A stretch of 63,079 bases of DNA from CAYUMU01 sp964445985 (GCA_964445985.1 CAYUMU010000030.1:1-63079), one strand, 5' to 3'; numbered from the stretch's first letter, positions 17,237 to 24,875 are shown. The notes: generated by a model not told the origin, from the sequence alone. Program-made: numbers and translations.

Positions 17237-17264
17237 GGGCTGGTAGCTGGTGGTTGGTAGTTGA
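17237..17264. repeat. GGCTGGTAGCTGGTGGTTGG repeat in the esterase leader
   Basis: Second copy of the degenerate repeat seen at 3361 and 35717, 27-54 bp upstream of the start codon at 17210. Confidence 0.5.
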
Positions 17265-17366
17265 TGCACGCGCTTGGGGATGGGAAAGGCTTCGCTCTTC
17301 AACTGGCCACGGGTTACTCACAGCCATCCCCCATCTCCCATCCCCTAACCCCCAATCCCTCTGCCC

Positions 17367-19028
17367 CTAGCTCCCCGTCCGTCCTTCGCGCAGGGCGTCG
17401 AGGTATTGCTGGGTATGTTCGCGGTAGGGTTTGGGGTACTGTTGGTTGTCGATGGGGTCGGATCGCTCGGCCTGGGCGGGGGCCAGTTCGGTCTTAATCT
17501 GTTCGCGAATTTGTCCTCGGCGGTTGGGTCCGCCAGCTTCGCCCACAATCACGCCGGCGCCGCCTTGGTTTTTGCCAGCGACTGCCGAGTCGATGAATTT
17601 CTGGCCGTCTTTGTCTTGGCCCACCATGGCGCCGCCGTCGCCGCGACCGATGCCGCGTCCGCCGCCGGGGCCGTTTTTCCATCGATCGCTCTGGCCTTTG
17701 CCCTGGCTTTGGCCCTCGCCGCCCGGCTGATCGCATTGACCCTGGCAGAGCATATCTCCCTTGGCCTGGGCGAGCTGATCGAGGGCGCCATCGAGCATTT
17801 GCATTTCGTTGAGCTGTTGCTGCATGCCTTGGAGGTCTTGCTCGATACCTTGAAGGCCGGCGATGGCGTCGGCCATGTTGCCCTGGTTCAGGCACTCCTT
17901 GCACTGGCCCAGTTTGTCGGCCAGCTGCTGGAGCTGCTTCATTTGCCCGGCTTGCTGGTTGTGCTGGTCCAACTGCTGTTGCAGCTGATTGGCTTGCTGC
18001 TGATTGCCTGCTTGCTTAGCCTTATCGATCTGGTCCTGCAGGGCCTGTTGCTTTTGCTGGTGATCTTTGGCCACCTGGTCGAGCTTTTCCTTCATTTCAT
18101 TCAGCTGATTGGCCAGTTGTTCCATTTTCTTTTCGTCGAGCTCGCCGTTCTTCATTTGTTTCTGCAAGTCTTGCAGCTCTTGGGCGGCCTGTTTCAGGTC
18201 GCCGTTCTTGAGCGCGCGGGCCAGCTTGTCGGCCGGACCTTCGTTGGCCCCTTTGAGCTGGCTCAACTGCTCCCGCATTTTGTCGGCGGAGCCCAGCTCT
18301 TCGCGGCGTTTCTCGAACTCTTGAGCCAGGTCATTCAACTTGACGACGGCCTGGCTGGGGTCGGCGGTTTTCTTGTTGAGGGTTTCACGCGTGCCGTCTT
18401 GCAACTGTTCCAGCAACTTGTCGAGATCCTTCAGGCCTTGCTCCTGGGCTTCTTTGCGGCGCTGCTCTAGCTGCTGGTCGAGCTTTTCCATGGTTTGCTT
18501 GACCGCGGCCTGGGCCCGTTGCTGGTCGGGCGTGGCGCCGGCTTCGCCCGGCACGAACGGCGGCAGGAGATAGATCAAAAGCACGGCTGCCAGGGCTGGC
18601 AGCACCGGCAAGAACGACCACCGGCCGACCGCTACCGGGAACTGCTGGGGGATATCGAGGCCTCGCACACGACGTTCGGCGTCGGCCGCCAACGCCTGGC
18701 CGGCTTCGGATTCGAGGTCTTCTGCTTGGAGAGAAAGAGCGCTGGAAACGCGCTCCCGCAGGCCGAAACGCCGATCGACTTCGATGGCGGCCAGCAGCGG
18801 TTGGGTGGCATGCCGAACCGTATGGATCGCGGCCAGCACCACGGCCACGCCAGCGGCACTACCCAGCAGCACCCAAGAATTGAGGTTCCACACCCAATAC
18901 CACGAAGCCACGATCAACGCGGCGGCTACCGTTAAGCAGCCAAACAGGCACCAGCCGAAAGAGACCAGGCTTGTTGAGATGAGCATCCGGCGACGTGCCC
19001 GAGCCACTTGGGTTTTTAGCGCTTCCAT
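17367..19028 (-). CDS. Membrane-anchored coiled-coil protein of unknown function
   Basis: 553 residues. Three hydrophobic segments lie at ~20-45, 50-68 and ~148-165; then ~250 residues of Gln/Lys/Glu-rich coiled coil, and a Gly-rich C-terminus (GPGGGRGIGRGDGGAMVGQD). A CxxC pair occurs at KLGQCKECLNQG. The layout resembles the DUF4175-like proteins that sit in planctomycete MoxR/Bat-type gene sets, but no MoxR is nearby. It probably forms an elongated periplasmic or cytoplasmic rod. It may head the minus-strand run down to 11462. Confidence 0.75.
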   Translation of the reverse strand: MEALKTQVARARRRMLISTSLVSFGWCLFGCLTVAAALIVASWYWVWNLNSWVLLGSAAGVAVVLAAIHTVRHATQPLLAAIEVDRRFGLRERVSSALSLQAEDLESEAGQALAADAERRVRGLDIPQQFPVAVGRWSFLPVLPALAAVLLIYLLPPFVPGEAGATPDQQRAQAAVKQTMEKLDQQLEQRRKEAQEQGLKDLDKLLEQLQDGTRETLNKKTADPSQAVVKLNDLAQEFEKRREELGSADKMREQLSQLKGANEGPADKLARALKNGDLKQAAQELQDLQKQMKNGELDEKKMEQLANQLNEMKEKLDQVAKDHQQKQQALQDQIDKAKQAGNQQQANQLQQQLDQHNQQAGQMKQLQQLADKLGQCKECLNQGNMADAIAGLQGIEQDLQGMQQQLNEMQMLDGALDQLAQAKGDMLCQGQCDQPGGEGQSQGKGQSDRWKNGPGGGRGIGRGDGGAMVGQDKDGQKFIDSAVAGKNQGGAGVIVGEAGGPNRRGQIREQIKTELAPAQAERSDPIDNQQYPKPYREHTQQYLDALREGRTGS

Positions 19029-19885
19029 AATGGGGAACCCTTTCCTCGCAACACCAGGTGCATGGGAAGTTGCCGTGAAGCCGCGCTCCGTGCCCGCCGC
19101 CCAATCTCGGGGGCATTGAGAACCGCTATCGCCACAACTTCTCCTTATCTTATCGTGTTCGCGTGGGAAAAAGCACGCTCACTCTGAGTAATTGCTCCGA
19201 TTTCGTGGGGATAATGGGGGGCTTGGGTTTCCTTCGCCCCCCGCGCTGGCAAGTGCGATTCGCTGCCCCCGGGGGCGGAAGCTTCCCCCTCGGTTCCGCC
19301 AGCATTGCCAGCGGTGTTGTGGATGTGCAGGAATGCGCAGGCAATCGGCCCGAGACGGCGAGGCATCGCCGGGACCCTTGCCGCGAATTGACCGCGCGGT
19401 GTCCCGAGCTACCTCCGCGCGAATCCTGCCCAGCCGGGCGATGCGAGTCAGGCCGAAAGTCCTACCCTATCTTCTTGCTCACTGGCGAGTTGCAGAGAAT
19501 GCAGCCGGTGAGCTGGCGAGGGGAGGGCCGCCAGAGCGCGAAAGGTAAAATGTTGACAGTCTCAATGCGTGGTTTACAACAGAATAGGCGAATTGCGTCG
19601 CACCAAGGTCGCCCCCTCCACGTTACCCCGAGGCTGCGAACATCGAAATTCACGATCGCTGGGGAATGGCAACAACGAACTCGGCTTCAACCGAAGTGCT
19701 GACGGCGGCTGTCCTACCTGTTCGGGGGCATTTTTAGATGCTCTAGCTTCACCCCCCCCTTTTTGGACGATGATAGAGTTTAGATGGTTTTGTGTGCGAT
19801 ATTCCTGTTTTGATTGCGACCGGCGGCTCGGGGCAGGTAGGCCGGTCCCCACCGATCGACGAATCACGCCGAAAGGCTTCCCGCT
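19029..19885. other. 857-bp intergenic region between divergent genes
   Basis: No credible gene: the short frames here lack ribosome sites and coding bias. It separates the minus-strand coiled-coil gene from the plus-strand DegT-like gene, so it should carry promoters for both. The best sigma-70-like site is TTGACA at 19553-19558 with TACAAC 16 nt later, facing the plus-strand gene but over 300 bp away from it. The 3' third is AT-richer and holds a run of C followed by T (around 19750). Confidence 0.5.
19553..19580 (+). promoter_or_regulatory. Possible sigma-70 promoter
   Basis: TTGACA, 16-nt spacer, TACAAC (4 of 6). Faces the DegT-family gene starting at 19886. Weak -10 and long leader. Confidence 0.25.
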
Positions 19886-21145
19886 ATGATTCCGCGGAAA
19901 AAACTAGACATCGGTTGGATGGATCTCGTGGCGGGCGTGTGTTATAGCCTGAGCCCTGGCAATCGCGCGTCCGCGGCCAAAGCGGCCGAAGAAGCCTTTC
20001 TGCCGGGCGGAAACTGCCTCGCCAGCCTGTCCGAACGGAGCGCCTTCGACATCACCGTGCAGGCCTACGATTTCCCTCCAGGTAGTGAGATTCTGATTTC
20101 GAGCCTCACGGTCAAACCGTTCCCCGAAATTGTCAAAGCCCACGGCGGCGTGCCCATCCCCATCGATATCGATCCAGCCACCCTGGGCATGCGGATGGAC
20201 CTGCTCGAACAGGCCGTGAACGAAAAAACTCGGGCCATCGTGTGCGCCCAGCTCCTCGGCAGCCGCATTCCTCTGGATGACTACCTGGCGTTTGCCAAGA
20301 AGCACAACCTGGTGGTGTTCGAAGACTGCGCCCAGGCGTTTACCGGCGACGATTTCCGCGGCACCCCCGAGGCCGACGTGAACCTGTTCAGCTTTGGGCC
20401 GATCAAAACGGCGTCGGCCCTGTGGGGCGGCATCACGCGGTACAAAGACCCCAAAATCATGGCCAAGGCCAAAGCCATTCAAGAGCGGCAACCCGTGCAG
20501 GGCCGGATGCCGATGCTGGCCCGCTGCTTGAAATACGTGGTGCTCAAGTCGGGCAATTACCGCATACCTTACACCATTAGCAATCGGCTGATGCGGATGT
20601 TTGGCGTGGAAGATTGGGCGAACAAATCGATTCGCAACTTCACGGGCGACAACCAGGTGTTCCAGTTCCAGCACCAGCCCAGCTATCCCATCCTGAAAAT
20701 GATGACGCGGCGGTTGAAGCGGTTCAAACCCAAGCGGGTTCGCGAGCGGATAGCCCACGCGGAGTATTTTATCAGTCTGACGCCCGACATTGTTCGGCCC
20801 GCGGCGGCGGCCCCCTATCACAGCTACTGGATCTTCCCGATCTTGGTCAAAAATCGCAGGGCCAGCATCGAATATCTGTGGCGCCGGGGTTTCGATTCCA
20901 CGGTGGGGCCTTCCAGCTTTCTGGTGGCCGACGCCGAGCCGGGCTACGAACCGTACCAGCCGCATGTAGCCAAAGACATGGTCGCGCGCACCATTTACAT
21001 TTGCGTTCACGATCGCATGACCCGCCGCGAACTCGAACGGCTGGCAAAAACGCTGAACGAGTACGATGGCGTGTATCGCCAATCGGATCTGCCCTCAACG
21101 GCCAAGTCGTATGCCGGCTTGGAAACCGTTCCGCAACGATCGTAA
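19886..21145 (+). CDS. DegT/DnrJ/EryC1/StrS-like PLP enzyme
   Basis: 419 residues. DegT-type aminotransferase features: the N-terminal substrate loop, DIDPATLGMRMDLLEQAV, VFEDCAQAFTG (PLP-phosphate and Asp region) and FSFGPIKTASALWGG, in which the Lys is the probable PLP lysine. The family transaminates nucleotide-linked keto-sugars, usually in surface-glycan or antibiotic pathways. Unusually, it stands alone without sugar-nucleotide genes, and the region after ~220 is divergent (RLMRMFGVEDWANKS). ATG 19886 follows AAAGG at a somewhat long distance. Confidence 0.78.
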   Translation: MIPRKKLDIGWMDLVAGVCYSLSPGNRASAAKAAEEAFLPGGNCLASLSERSAFDITVQAYDFPPGSEILISSLTVKPFPEIVKAHGGVPIPIDIDPATLGMRMDLLEQAVNEKTRAIVCAQLLGSRIPLDDYLAFAKKHNLVVFEDCAQAFTGDDFRGTPEADVNLFSFGPIKTASALWGGITRYKDPKIMAKAKAIQERQPVQGRMPMLARCLKYVVLKSGNYRIPYTISNRLMRMFGVEDWANKSIRNFTGDNQVFQFQHQPSYPILKMMTRRLKRFKPKRVRERIAHAEYFISLTPDIVRPAAAAPYHSYWIFPILVKNRRASIEYLWRRGFDSTVGPSSFLVADAEPGYEPYQPHVAKDMVARTIYICVHDRMTRRELERLAKTLNEYDGVYRQSDLPSTAKSYAGLETVPQRS

Positions 21146-21183
21146 ACGTAGCGCCGCATTCCCCGACGTATAGTTGCCGTGGC

Positions 21184-21203
21184 TGGGAACCCTTCCCAGC
21201 TTG
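21184..21203. repeat. Palindrome GCTGGGAA-CCC-TTCCCAGC
   Basis: 8-bp perfect stem just upstream of the Ntn hydrolase start; one of the short palindromes scattered between genes. Confidence 0.5.
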
Positions 21204-21238
21204 CAAGCAACTTACTCAACAGCAGGTCGGGGTTTCTC

Positions 21239-22306
21239 ATGCGCGGCACAGGTTCGGTGGTAGCGATTGTGGCAGGTTTGGCGTCGGTGGTTGCCCTGGC
21301 GAGCATGCCCTCGGCAAACGCGTGTACGCGGTGCGTGTATCTCGGCCCCCATGGCACGGTGATCGTGGCCCGCTCGATGGATTGGGCGCAGAATCCGGGC
21401 ACCAACTTGTTCTGCTTCCCTCGGGGCATGGAGCGCGACGGCGCGGCCGGCCCCAACTCGGTGAAGTGGACCAGCAAGTACGGCAGCGTGGTCTGCGCTT
21501 TTTATGAAGTGGCCACGGTCGATGGCATGAACGAGGTCGGCCTGGTCGCCAACACGTTGTACCTGGTGGAATCAGACTACGGCCAGCCCACGGCGACCAG
21601 CCCCACGATGTCGATCGCCGCCTGGGCACAGTACGTGCTCGATAACTTTGCCACGGTGAACGAAGCCGTGTCGGCCCTCAGCCAAGACCAGTTTGTGATC
21701 ATCGCCCCCGTGCTGCCCAACGGCGACCCGGCCCAAGGGCATCTCAGCATTTCCGACCCCAGCGGCGACTCGGCCATCTTCGAATACGTGGATGGCAAGC
21801 TGGTCATCCATCACGGCCGGCAGTACCAGGTGATGACCAACTCGCCCATCTTCAGCAAGCAGCTCACGCTCAACGATTACTGGAAAGAAATCGGCGGCAT
21901 GACGTTCCAGCCCGGCACCATTCGGGCTTCCGACCGCTTCGTCCGCGCCTCGTTCTTCATCGACGCCTTGCCCCCCACCAGCGACCCGCTGCAGGCCGTG
22001 GCCTCGACCATGGGCGTGATTCGCTCGGTTTCGGTGCCGCTGGGGATCAGTTCGCCCACGGAGCCCAACATCGCCAGCACGATTTGGCGCACGCTCTACG
22101 ATCAAAAGAGCCGGGTAATGTATTTCGACTCGGCCAGCAGCCCCACGGTGTTTTGGACGGAATTTGAAGACCTCGACTTCTCGCCCGGCGCTCCGGTGAA
22201 GAAGCTCGACCTTTCAGGCGGCCAGGTTTTCAGCGGCAACGCGGCCAGCCAGTACCAAGATTCGCAGCCGTTCCCGTTTTTGCAGGGCAAACCGGAAGGG
22301 AAGTAA
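21239..22306 (+). CDS. Exported choloylglycine hydrolase / penicillin V acylase family protein
   Basis: 355 residues. Signal peptide to ANA, leaving Cys29 (ACTRCVYLG) as the mature N-terminus, the Ntn nucleophile. Arg and Asp follow in VARSMDWAQNPGTNLFCFPRG, and GMNEVGLVANTLYL contains the family's substrate-pocket segment. Asn in MTNSPIF fits the oxyanion Asn. This is the linear amide hydrolase group that includes bile-salt hydrolases, penicillin V acylases and acyl-homoserine-lactone acylases; bile salts are unlikely substrates here. ATG 21239 is chosen because it gives a standard signal peptide. Confidence 0.87.
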   Translation: MRGTGSVVAIVAGLASVVALASMPSANACTRCVYLGPHGTVIVARSMDWAQNPGTNLFCFPRGMERDGAAGPNSVKWTSKYGSVVCAFYEVATVDGMNEVGLVANTLYLVESDYGQPTATSPTMSIAAWAQYVLDNFATVNEAVSALSQDQFVIIAPVLPNGDPAQGHLSISDPSGDSAIFEYVDGKLVIHHGRQYQVMTNSPIFSKQLTLNDYWKEIGGMTFQPGTIRASDRFVRASFFIDALPPTSDPLQAVASTMGVIRSVSVPLGISSPTEPNIASTIWRTLYDQKSRVMYFDSASSPTVFWTEFEDLDFSPGAPVKKLDLSGGQVFSGNAASQYQDSQPFPFLQGKPEGK

Positions 22307-22340
22307 GCCGTTCGGCTTTGGCATCGCGAATTAAAGTCGT

Positions 22341-22380
22341 CTTTCGCTCCGCGAAAGCACATCCTTTCGCGGAGCGAAAG
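22341..22380. repeat. Long palindrome CTTTCGCTCCGCGAAAG / CTTTCGCGGAGCGAAAG
   Basis: 17-bp perfect stem with loop CACATC. Lies between the Ntn hydrolase and the DUF7873-like gene. No T-run follows, so it looks like a dispersed repeat. Confidence 0.75.
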
Positions 22381-22509
22381 GCGGCTATGTCCACTACGCT
22401 GGCTGGTTTGGCCAGTCTACAATGGCCGAACCTGCCCACCCGCAGGCGTGTCTTTCCAACTGAAACGTCGTCGGATTTTTTGCCTTTGCGAAGTGGGGGA
22501 ATGGTATAC

Positions 22510-23247
22510 ATGCCCAAGCTCAATCAAATCATTGCCATTTCGGCTGGCAAGAAATCGCAAGCCCACAAGACGGTCACCGAGATTTATCAAACCTTGCAGA
22601 AGCCCGCCTTGCTGGAAGGCATTAGCCGCACGTACAAGCCCAAGGACGACGAAGGCGAGCAACTGCCAGCGGAGAAGAAGCTGGTGCAATTGCGGGTGGC
22701 CGACGCGATCCAAGACTTTGCCGCTTCGCTCACCGAGTTGTTCGACGTGGTCGCCACCCAGGACTACGCCAACTGCCAGGCCAAGGCCGATGTGGTTGTG
22801 GACGGTGCAACCGTACTGAAGGGCGTGCCGGTGACCACGCTGTTGTTCTTGGAGAAGCAGCTCGTCGATATTCACACCTTTGTGGACAAGCTGCCCACGC
22901 TCGATCCGGGTGAATCGTGGAATTACAGCCCCGACGTGGACCATTACGCCTCGGACTCGTATCAAACGACCAAGACCAAGAAGGCGCTGAAAAACCACGT
23001 GAAGGCGGAGGCCACCAAGGAGCACCCGGCCCAGGTGGAAACGTATACCGAAGACGTGATCGTGGGCTATTGGACCACGGTGAAGTTCAGCGGCGCGATT
23101 CCGGCCAAGGAGAAGAACGCCTTGATCGATCGCGTGCGTAAGCTGCAAGAGGCGGTGAAATCGGCCCGCGAAGAAGCCAACGGCATGGAGGTTGAGCAGC
23201 GTCGCATTGGCGATTCTTGCCTTCAATTCATCTTTGGCAAGAAGTAG
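22510..23247 (+). CDS. DUF7873-like conserved protein beside two tRNA-like RNAs
   Basis: 245 residues starting MPKLNQIIAISAGKKSQAHK. The conserved blocks ISRTYKPKDDEGEQLPAE, ATQDYANCQAKADVVVDG, LLFLEKQLVDIHTFVDKLP, ESWNYSPD, NHVKAEATKEHPAQVETY and VGYWTTVKFSGAIP match a conserved hypothetical family that I recall as DUF7873 (name from memory, not checked). The function is unknown. It is soluble, alpha/beta, with a C-terminal helix (VRKLQEAVKSAREEAN) and no nuclease motif I can name. ATG 22510 is preferred over ATG 22501: GGGGGA ends 9 nt before 22510, and the family starts MPKLNQ. The permuted RNAs begin about 20-46 bp after the stop. Confidence 0.75.
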   Translation: MPKLNQIIAISAGKKSQAHKTVTEIYQTLQKPALLEGISRTYKPKDDEGEQLPAEKKLVQLRVADAIQDFAASLTELFDVVATQDYANCQAKADVVVDGATVLKGVPVTTLLFLEKQLVDIHTFVDKLPTLDPGESWNYSPDVDHYASDSYQTTKTKKALKNHVKAEATKEHPAQVETYTEDVIVGYWTTVKFSGAIPAKEKNALIDRVRKLQEAVKSAREEANGMEVEQRRIGDSCLQFIFGKK

Positions 23248-23265
23248 GATGACTTTCTGAGTGCA

Positions 23266-23392
23266 AGCTGAGACTGAAGTTCTTTATCAAACGCGTCCCC
23301 AGTGCAGGTTCGAATCCTGCCCCCGGCACTTACGGGAATTGTCGGCCGGGGTAGCCCAAACCAGGCAGAGGCAGACGCTAAGACTCAGGCTA
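23266..23392 (+). ncRNA. Circularly permuted tRNA-like RNA 1 (YrlA / bacterial Y RNA-like)
   Basis: Order on the strand: anticodon-stem 3' strand GCGTC (23294-23298), 6-nt variable loop, T stem GCAGG/CCTGC with loop TTCGAAT (23305-23321), acceptor 3' strand CCCCGGC (23322-23328), 17-nt cap (23329-23345), acceptor 5' strand GCCGGGG (23346-23352), U8-A9, D arm (23355-23373, with GG and A14), A26, anticodon-stem 5' strand GACGC (23375-23379). The acceptor pairs 7/7 and the anticodon stem 5/5. The flanks also pair (23266-23272 with 23385-23392, one bulge), making a long terminal stem. No CCA follows the discriminator-like A. This is a tRNA opened at the anticodon and closed at the acceptor, the topology of YrlA Y RNAs. 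Confidence 0.8.
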
Positions 23393-23423
23393 TCACTCCA
23401 GCTTTAGCATGGGTGTCGATCGC

Positions 23424-23560
23424 CGAATCGAGTTCCAAGTACCAATCGCCGCTTGATGCGGGTTCAATTCCCGCTCCCCTCTTTTCTTCTTAAAACTTGT
23501 GAGGGGATAGCTCAAAGGCAGAGCAAAGCGGCATCATAACTGAGGCTTGGATTAAACGGA
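23424..23560 (+). ncRNA. Circularly permuted tRNA-like RNA 2 (YrlA / bacterial Y RNA-like)
   Basis: Same order as RNA 1: anticodon-stem 3' strand CGCTT (23451-23455; GCCGCTT from 23449), 3-nt variable loop, T stem GCGGG/CCCGC with loop TTCAATT (23459-23475), acceptor 3' strand TCCCCTC (23476-23482), 19-nt AT-rich cap (23483-23501), acceptor 5' strand GAGGGGA (23502-23508), U8-A9, D stem GCTC/GAGC with loop AAAGGCA, A26, anticodon-stem 5' strand AAGCG (23527-23531, 7 bp if GC is added). Acceptor 7/7, D 4/4, T 5/5. Flanks pair through TCCAAG (23435-23440) with CTTGGA (23547-23552), and weaker CCG-AAUC with GAUU-CGG. A normal tRNA order cannot be built with the neighbour's halves. Confidence 0.8.
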
Positions 23561-23593
23561 CAACGTCGGCGTGCGAAAAACGGCACAACCCGC

Positions 23594-23630
23594 CCGCGGG
23601 CAAAGCGGTATTTGCCCGCGGGTCTTTTTG
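23594..23630 (+). terminator. Strong intrinsic terminator after the RNA pair
   Basis: Perfect 12-bp stem CCCGCGGGCAAA / TTTGCCCGCGGG with a 6-nt loop, followed by TCTTTTT. It ends the transcript carrying the two tRNA-like RNAs (and perhaps the upstream protein gene). Confidence 0.92.
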
Positions 23631-23689
23631 ATTGGTCTCTGTTTGGCGACAGCCGGGGTGACCCCAAGCCAAGGATGGTTGCGATCCGC

Positions 23690-23870
23690 GCGATGTCTTG
23701 ATTCCAGAACTTTTCATCCCGAATGGGATGACAGCAAGTAGCCAGGGGTTGAGCGTCAGCGACACCCCTGGAAGGAGAAGCCGCGCCCCGAGGCATCACC
23801 CTGGAAGGGTGACAGCAGGGTGGAACCGTGAGCTTGGCGCGGCGCGCTACGACCGCTGCCGGGGTATATG
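23690..23870. repeat. Repeat-like block with CATCCC...GGGATG and CACCC...GGGTG hairpins
   Basis: Non-coding stretch between the terminator and the phosphatase stop, containing CATCCCGAATGGGATG, AGGGGT...ACCCCT and TCACCCTGGAAGGGTGA palindromes. The layout resembles dispersed planctomycete repeats; only one copy is in the window. Confidence 0.4.
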
Positions 23871-23916
23871 AGGCTGCTAGGCGACAACCGGAAAATCCGT
23901 TTCCTGCCAAACTCCT

Positions 23917-24606
23917 TTAGCCGAGGTATTCGTCGAGCCAGCTTTTGCGAGTCTGGCCCCGCTGGTTGGCTTGCCAGATTTTGCCAGACTCCACCTCCAG
24001 GCACGTGAGCCAGCCGGCGCCGCAAGCCCAAGTGTCGATGCACGCCGCGTGGCCGTTGAAATACGGTTCTCCCGAATTTTGCGAAGTATGGCCGCAGATC
24101 ATGACCTTGCCCGATGAATGGGGTGGCGGGTTCCGAATGTGCTCCCAGTACAGCATGAAGTCGGGCTGGTCGGGCAAATCGATGTCGGGGTATGCATTGG
24201 CATGCACAAAGAAGTGTGTTTCTGTCTCAAAGTAAGGCAGCAGGCAATCAGACAGAAAATGCCAATGATGTTCGGGAACATCGGCCAACGAGCCACGGTC
24301 GTTCTCGACCTGCGCATAAGATCGCAGCGCCGCGTCGCCACCGACTTCGAGCCAACGGCAGTACTCGGACTTACTGTCTCGCGCCTTGAGCATCATAATG
24401 TCGTGGTTGCCGCGCAGCGGCCGAAGCCGCCCGGTCTGATGGCGGTGAATCAACCAGTCGAGCACGGCGGAACTGTCAGGGCCTCGATCGACGTAATCGC
24501 CCAGTGTCACAATCACATCGTCCTCTCGCAGCCCAACGAAATCGGCAAGTAGAAGCAGCGCGTCGAAACATCCATGAATATCGCCGATAGCCAAGTGACG
24601 GGTCAT
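23917..24606 (-). CDS. PPP-family metallophosphatase (Ser/Thr phosphatase or Ap4A hydrolase-like)
   Basis: 229 residues with the complete PPP metal site: GDIHG (8-12), GDYVDRG (36-42), GNHD (66-69), His in FFVHANAY and GHT in MICGHTSQNSG. This is the bacterial PrpA/PrpB and ApaH-like group; members act as protein Ser/Thr phosphatases or diadenosine polyphosphatases, and sequence alone does not separate them. It faces the RNA locus on the opposite strand and is not part of that transcript. Confidence 0.87.
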   Translation of the reverse strand: MTRHLAIGDIHGCFDALLLLADFVGLREDDVIVTLGDYVDRGPDSSAVLDWLIHRHQTGRLRPLRGNHDIMMLKARDSKSEYCRWLEVGGDAALRSYAQVENDRGSLADVPEHHWHFLSDCLLPYFETETHFFVHANAYPDIDLPDQPDFMLYWEHIRNPPPHSSGKVMICGHTSQNSGEPYFNGHAACIDTWACGAGWLTCLEVESGKIWQANQRGQTRKSWLDEYLG

Positions 24607-24711
24607 GATTCGAACGATTGCCGGTTTTTGGGATGGCTAAGAATTGGGGACAAAACAATATCCCAAGGTTTACAACCGTCGTTCGCCAATACGATCGTTT
24701 CTCCGCCGCGC

Positions 24712-24762
24712 CTGGATTCCCGCCCCCGTCTTCACGAGGGCAGGCTCTGCGCGGGAATGACG
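24712..24762. repeat. REP-like repeat, TTCCCGC...GCGGGAATGACG family, copy 2
   Basis: Nearly identical to 60095-60144 and similar to 5424-5475: GGATTCCCGCCCCCGTCTTC, then CACGAGGGCAGGCT, then GCGGGAATGACG. Confidence 0.75.
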
Positions 24763-24793
24763 AATGCATAGCGCCAATATCTAATCCTCGATC

Positions 24794-24875
24794 TTAACGC
24801 GGGTAAACCGCAAACAGACGTTGAGGCATTAAAGTTCTCTGCAGCTTGCAGAGATGTTAACGAGCAAGAAACTAA
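24794..24875. repeat. TTAACGCGGGTAAACCGC repeat, copy 1
   Basis: 82 bp beginning TTAACGCGGGTAAACCGCAA and ending AACGAGCAAGAAACTAA, with an internal hairpin CTCTGCAG/CTTGCAGAG. Copies lie at 47122-47205 and 49616-49697. It abuts the stop codon of the DUF542 gene. Confidence 0.75.

Noticed and set aside
19145..19366. Small minus-strand frames in the 857-bp gap
   Set aside because: No ribosome site, no homology and overlapping frames of equal length.
22341..22380. Intrinsic terminator after the Ntn hydrolase
   Set aside because: Long stem but no T-run; treated as a repeat.
23380..23450. A group I intron between the two RNA cores
   Set aside because: A possible guide GGGTGTC can pair with GACGCT, but only ~70 nt are available and the conserved P3-P8 core is missing.
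23346..23482. A normal-order tRNA from the 5' half of RNA 1 and the 3' half of RNA 2
   Set aside because: Acceptor GCCGGGG with TCCCCTC has two mismatches and the anticodon strands GACGC and CGCTT do not pair; the distance (137 nt) is also too long.
23250..23600. A split tmRNA
   Set aside because: The cores have complete D arms and anticodon stems, and no tag reading frame or tmRNA-specific GGGGGUG/ACUCCACCA ends are present.
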